Shown piece after piece: positions 25,276 through 27,536 of a stretch of 27,536 nt of DNA. The stretch's first letter is position 1. Every line of letters starts with the position of its first letter. The translations under genes and the position numbers were made by a program. The notes below the pieces were generated by a model. It was not told where the DNA came from. It did not search any database and was given only the letters and a program-made list of their open reading frames with translations. The stretch comes from G963674665 sp964609625 (GTDB lineage Bacteria; Desulfobacterota; Desulfovibrionia; Desulfovibrionales; Desulfovibrionaceae). The stretch lies in NCBI GenBank assembly GCA_964609625.1, contig CAZSRS010000047.1:1-27536 (forward strand). The letters are read 5' to 3'.

Positions 25276-26178
25276 CTATCGCGTTGCCTGGATTAGGAGA
25301 CGCAGTTGGCTGAGGGTCACGCCGTACTCCTCCTTCCATATGCGGTTCAATTCCGAGGTTTCGTCGTCGATCTGGGTGTCGAAATAGGCCTGCACAGCGT
25401 TGCGCAGGTTCAGGTCCTGCTTGCGGAAGGCCCAGCCGAGTTCGTCCACAGGCCCAACGGGAAAGGCCACGGCCATGTCCGGGTAGCGGTGCGTGGACTC
25501 CCAGAGCGAGACCTCGGCGTCGAGAATGGTGAAGTCCGCGTCGCCCGAGGCCACGGTGGGCAGCTCGGCTCCGGGGGGAATCAGGGCGATGTGTATGGGG
25601 GTGTCCCTGAATTCGTTCTCGTTGCGCTCGAGCACCCAGGTATGCAAGCTGGTGTTCAGGGCCACGGCCACGGTTTTCCCGGCCAGGTCCACCTCGGACG
25701 TGAATTCGTGCAGCCTGTCCCCGAGGGTGAGAACCATCATCCGGCTGAGGAACAGCGTGGCGAAATCCAATTTTTTCAGGCGCCATTCGTTTTTGGTCAG
25801 GTGGCTGGGGTACACGTCGCACTTCCCGGTTTCCATAAACCGGGGTGTGTATACACCCTCCCGCACGGTCCGACCGTCGGCGTCGTGAAACTGCTCGTCC
25901 CACTCCAGGCGATGGAAAACGGGGCGGACCTTGGGTCCCAAGGTCCGGACAAAGGCCTCCACCACGCGCGGCACCGGGCCGCTGACCTGGCAATCCTCGA
26001 GGCATTCCGGGTCGGTAAAAATGCTGTAGGAGGGAGACATGGGCACCAGGCAGGCGTGTAACTCCCCGGAGTGCAGGATTTCGTCCAGATCACGGGCCAG
26101 GGTTCGCTGCGGGAGTACAAGAGAGCACGCCAGGAGCAGGAGAATGCACGCCATTGTCCTTGCCGGTGTGGAGAGCAT
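25276..26178 (-). CDS. Periplasmic solute-binding protein 1 (SBP_bac_3-like)
   Basis: Protein of 300 residues with a Sec signal (hydrophobic core about 9-24, possible cleavage after residue 28; an LLAC sequence ending at C18 leaves a lipoprotein possible). The mature part resembles amino-acid-type periplasmic binding proteins, with WDEQFxDADGRTV, YTPRFMETGKCDVYPSHLTKNEWR and FTILDAEVSLW. Four Cys (C43, C59, C63, C120) match positions in its neighbour, suggesting two disulfides. No ABC permease or ATPase lies nearby; the gene is in an operon with a hybrid kinase, so a sensory co-receptor role is more likely than uptake. ATG 26176-26178 follows GAGG at 8 nt; 15 bases after binding protein 2, 9 before the kinase. 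Confidence 0.9.
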   Translation of the reverse strand: MLSTPARTMACILLLLACSLVLPQRTLARDLDEILHSGELHACLVPMSPSYSIFTDPECLEDCQVSGPVPRVVEAFVRTLGPKVRPVFHRLEWDEQFHDADGRTVREGVYTPRFMETGKCDVYPSHLTKNEWRLKKLDFATLFLSRMMVLTLGDRLHEFTSEVDLAGKTVAVALNTSLHTWVLERNENEFRDTPIHIALIPPGAELPTVASGDADFTILDAEVSLWESTHRYPDMAVAFPVGPVDELGWAFRKQDLNLRNAVQAYFDTQIDDETSELNRIWKEEYGVTLSQLRLLIQATR

Positions 26179-26193
26179 TTGCCGTACCTCGTA

Positions 26194-27138
26194 TCATTCC
26201 TGCATGGAACCCAGCAGGCTGGTGAACTGCGTCAGGGACATGCCCAGATACCGCTGCCAGATGTCGTTTAGAGCAGAACCCTGGTCCGCGCGCTGTTGTT
26301 CGAAAAAGGTGCTGATGGCCTCCCGCAGTTCTTTGTCTTCCTTGCGCACGCCCCACCCGACCTCGTCAATGCTGCCCACCGAGAAGGCCATATGCAGGCT
26401 GGGGTACTGATGACGAATGATCCAAAAAGCCGCGTCGGCATCGATGACGGTGAAATCCGCCTCTCCCTGGTCGATTGCACGTAGGGCTTGGTCGGTGGGC
26501 ATCAGGAGGATAATGGTCGGATTGGAGGCAAAGAGGGTCTTGTTTGTTTCCTGCATCCAGGTGTGGAAGGAGGTGTCTTTCTCCACCACGGCGGTCTTTC
26601 CTCCGAGGTTTTCGATGCTGTTGTATTGTGTACCGCGCTCTCCATGGGTCAGGACGACAATCCGGTTGGGGAACATGGTGACGATGTCGAACTTCTGCTG
26701 CCGCCATTCTGTCTTGGTCAGGTTGTTGGGATACAGGTCGCAACGTCCGGAGTCCAGAAGCGCGGGAGTGTAGGCCGCGTCGTGCACGGTACGACCATCG
26801 GCGTTGAAGAACTGCTCATCCCAGTCCACACGCAGGCCGCGGACTTCCACCCCGCTGCCGATGAAGTCGGCAAAGGCCTGCGCAGCCTCATACGCCGGCC
26901 CGGAGAAATTGCAATCTTCCCGGCAGCCATCAGGAGCGGCGCTGACAACCGATGGATGTATGTTCGCGAAGCAGACCCGCAACTCCCCGCAGGCCAGGAT
27001 ATCTTGCAAGGGGCGGGCATGGGCGGGTGATTGCCAGAGTAGGGTTGTGGCAATCAGGATGAGCGGAAAAAAGCCTCGCAACAGGAGCCAGCGGGGCGTC
27101 AATGGCAAGCAGGCCCTGTAAGAGGGTGTTTGGGGCAT
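26194..27138 (-). CDS. Periplasmic solute-binding protein 2 (SBP_bac_3-like)
   Basis: Protein of 314 residues, clearly homologous to the downstream binding protein (RLxWDEQF/RVDWDEQF, DADGRTV/NADGRTV, YPxxLTKxEWR, the closing WxxxxGxxLxQ region). Signal peptide with hydrophobic core about 18-35 and probable cleavage after PAHA (residue 41). Cys at C56, C72, C76 and C133 match the partner. ATG 27136-27138 has AAGGAG 8 nt upstream; a frame open to 27516 is an artefact of GC-rich DNA. First gene of the operon. The two proteins could form a heterodimer, bind two ligands, or offer alternative inputs to the hybrid kinase. Confidence 0.9.
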   Translation of the reverse strand: MPQTPSYRACLPLTPRWLLLRGFFPLILIATTLLWQSPAHARPLQDILACGELRVCFANIHPSVVSAAPDGCREDCNFSGPAYEAAQAFADFIGSGVEVRGLRVDWDEQFFNADGRTVHDAAYTPALLDSGRCDLYPNNLTKTEWRQQKFDIVTMFPNRIVVLTHGERGTQYNSIENLGGKTAVVEKDTSFHTWMQETNKTLFASNPTIILLMPTDQALRAIDQGEADFTVIDADAAFWIIRHQYPSLHMAFSVGSIDEVGWGVRKEDKELREAISTFFEQQRADQGSALNDIWQRYLGMSLTQFTSLLGSMQE

Positions 27139-27445
27139 GGGGAACTCCTTGCGTAAACCGTGTGTTTGTGTGTTCGCGGTGTCGCATGAGAGGCACGTCG
27201 GGATGAAATCCACGGGACGGTCTGTTTTTCGGGCAGCGTCCGCTCCACACAGTGGGAATGTGAAATCAAGATGCACCGGATGCGGAGAAAGCGCAAGAAA
27301 GCAGACAGGTCGAAACACGAAGTTCGTGGTGCATTGCTCCGCGGGGACAAGCCGAGACCACCAGATCCTGGACAGCACAATACGGTGGATTCCATGGGTG
27401 AGGAGAGACCATCTCCCTGGCGGGAGCGAACAACCGGTTCTGCGC

Positions 27446-27476
27446 TTGACAACGGTGGAAGTAAATGCAAGATACT
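27446..27476 (+). promoter_or_regulatory. Candidate sigma-70 promoter reading out of the window
   Basis: Perfect -35 TTGACA (27446-27451), with GATACT (27471-27476) at 19 bases as a possible -10. The spacing is long and the -10 imperfect, so this is tentative. It faces the possible plus-strand gene beginning at 27508. Confidence 0.3.
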
Positions 27477-27507
27477 GTACTTGACTTGACTTTCTGAGTT
27501 GCCCTTC

Positions 27508-27536
27508 ATGCAGCAACGTCCATTGATCTTTGACAT
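27508..27536 (+). CDS. Possible start of a plus-strand gene, 3' end outside window
   Basis: ATG at 27508-27510 opens a frame reading MQQRPLIFD to the window end. There is a candidate promoter upstream but no clear ribosome site. Nine residues are too few to assign a family. An N-terminal IFD(I) occurs in glycyl-radical activating enzymes among others, but this is only a remark. Confidence 0.25.

Larger units (their letters stand above)
27139..27536. other. Promoter region upstream of binding protein 2, window end
   Basis: About 400 bases with no convincing minus-strand gene. It should contain the promoter of the 27138-19529 operon, not identified with confidence. On the plus strand there is a candidate promoter (27446-27476) and a possible gene start at 27508. 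Confidence 0.5.

Noticed and set aside
27139..27516. 126-codon N-terminal extension of binding protein 2
   Set aside because: The ATG at 27138 has AAGGAG upstream and begins a normal signal peptide; the extension has no such features.

Overview
The window is GC-rich bacterial chromosomal DNA dominated by signal transduction, with almost every gene on the minus strand. The gene style suggests a Gram-negative deltaproteobacterium of the Desulfovibrionales type: many dCache-type sensor kinases, receiver-only response regulators, CBS-domain proteins paired with SLC13-like permeases, and bacterial enhancer-binding proteins. This placement is inferred from gene content only; no rRNA or housekeeping gene is present to confirm it. 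I see no tRNA, rRNA, CRISPR array or insertion sequence.

Layout by region (minus strand unless stated). 1-1837: 3'-truncated methyl-accepting chemotaxis protein with a helical-bimodular-like sensor. 2137-3831: membrane sensor histidine kinase A. 4205-4432: likely small one-TM protein. 4539-7262: cassette A, transcribed as CBS-domain protein, then SLC13/DASS-like permease, then receiver-only regulator. 8074-10698: cassette B, a second copy of the same three genes in the same order. 11205-13745 (plus strand): membrane-anchored AAA+ enhancer-binding protein, divergent from cassette B. 13941-19182: operon of receiver-only regulator D, a PEP-synthase-like ATP-grasp/swivel-His protein with an unrecognised C-terminal domain, sensor kinase C (paralogue of kinase A), and receiver-only regulator C. 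19529-27138: operon of two related periplasmic binding proteins, a 1200-residue hybrid kinase (REC-REC-Hpt), and a REC-GGDEF-REC-pseudokinase protein.

How it may work together: the two cassettes look like transport modules in which a cytosolic CBS protein and a DNA-binding-free receiver could tune a permease directly. Kinases A and C share a closely related dCache sensor and are natural phosphodonors for the four stand-alone receivers. The PEP-synthase-like protein sits between a receiver and a kinase, suggesting that carbon or energy status (ATP, phospho-His) is joined to two-component signalling. The last operon reads as a ligand-sensing relay (binding proteins to hybrid kinase to Hpt) ending in c-di-GMP synthesis.

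The most unusual points are: the tandemly duplicated CBS-permease-receiver module with an altered SNT motif in both permeases; the truncated or fused PEP-synthase-like protein inside a two-component operon; the AAA+ activator with a GAFTDG loop and a winged-helix-like C-terminus instead of a Fis-type helix-turn-helix; and a perfect TGTGAA-N4-TTCACA palindrome upstream of cassette A.
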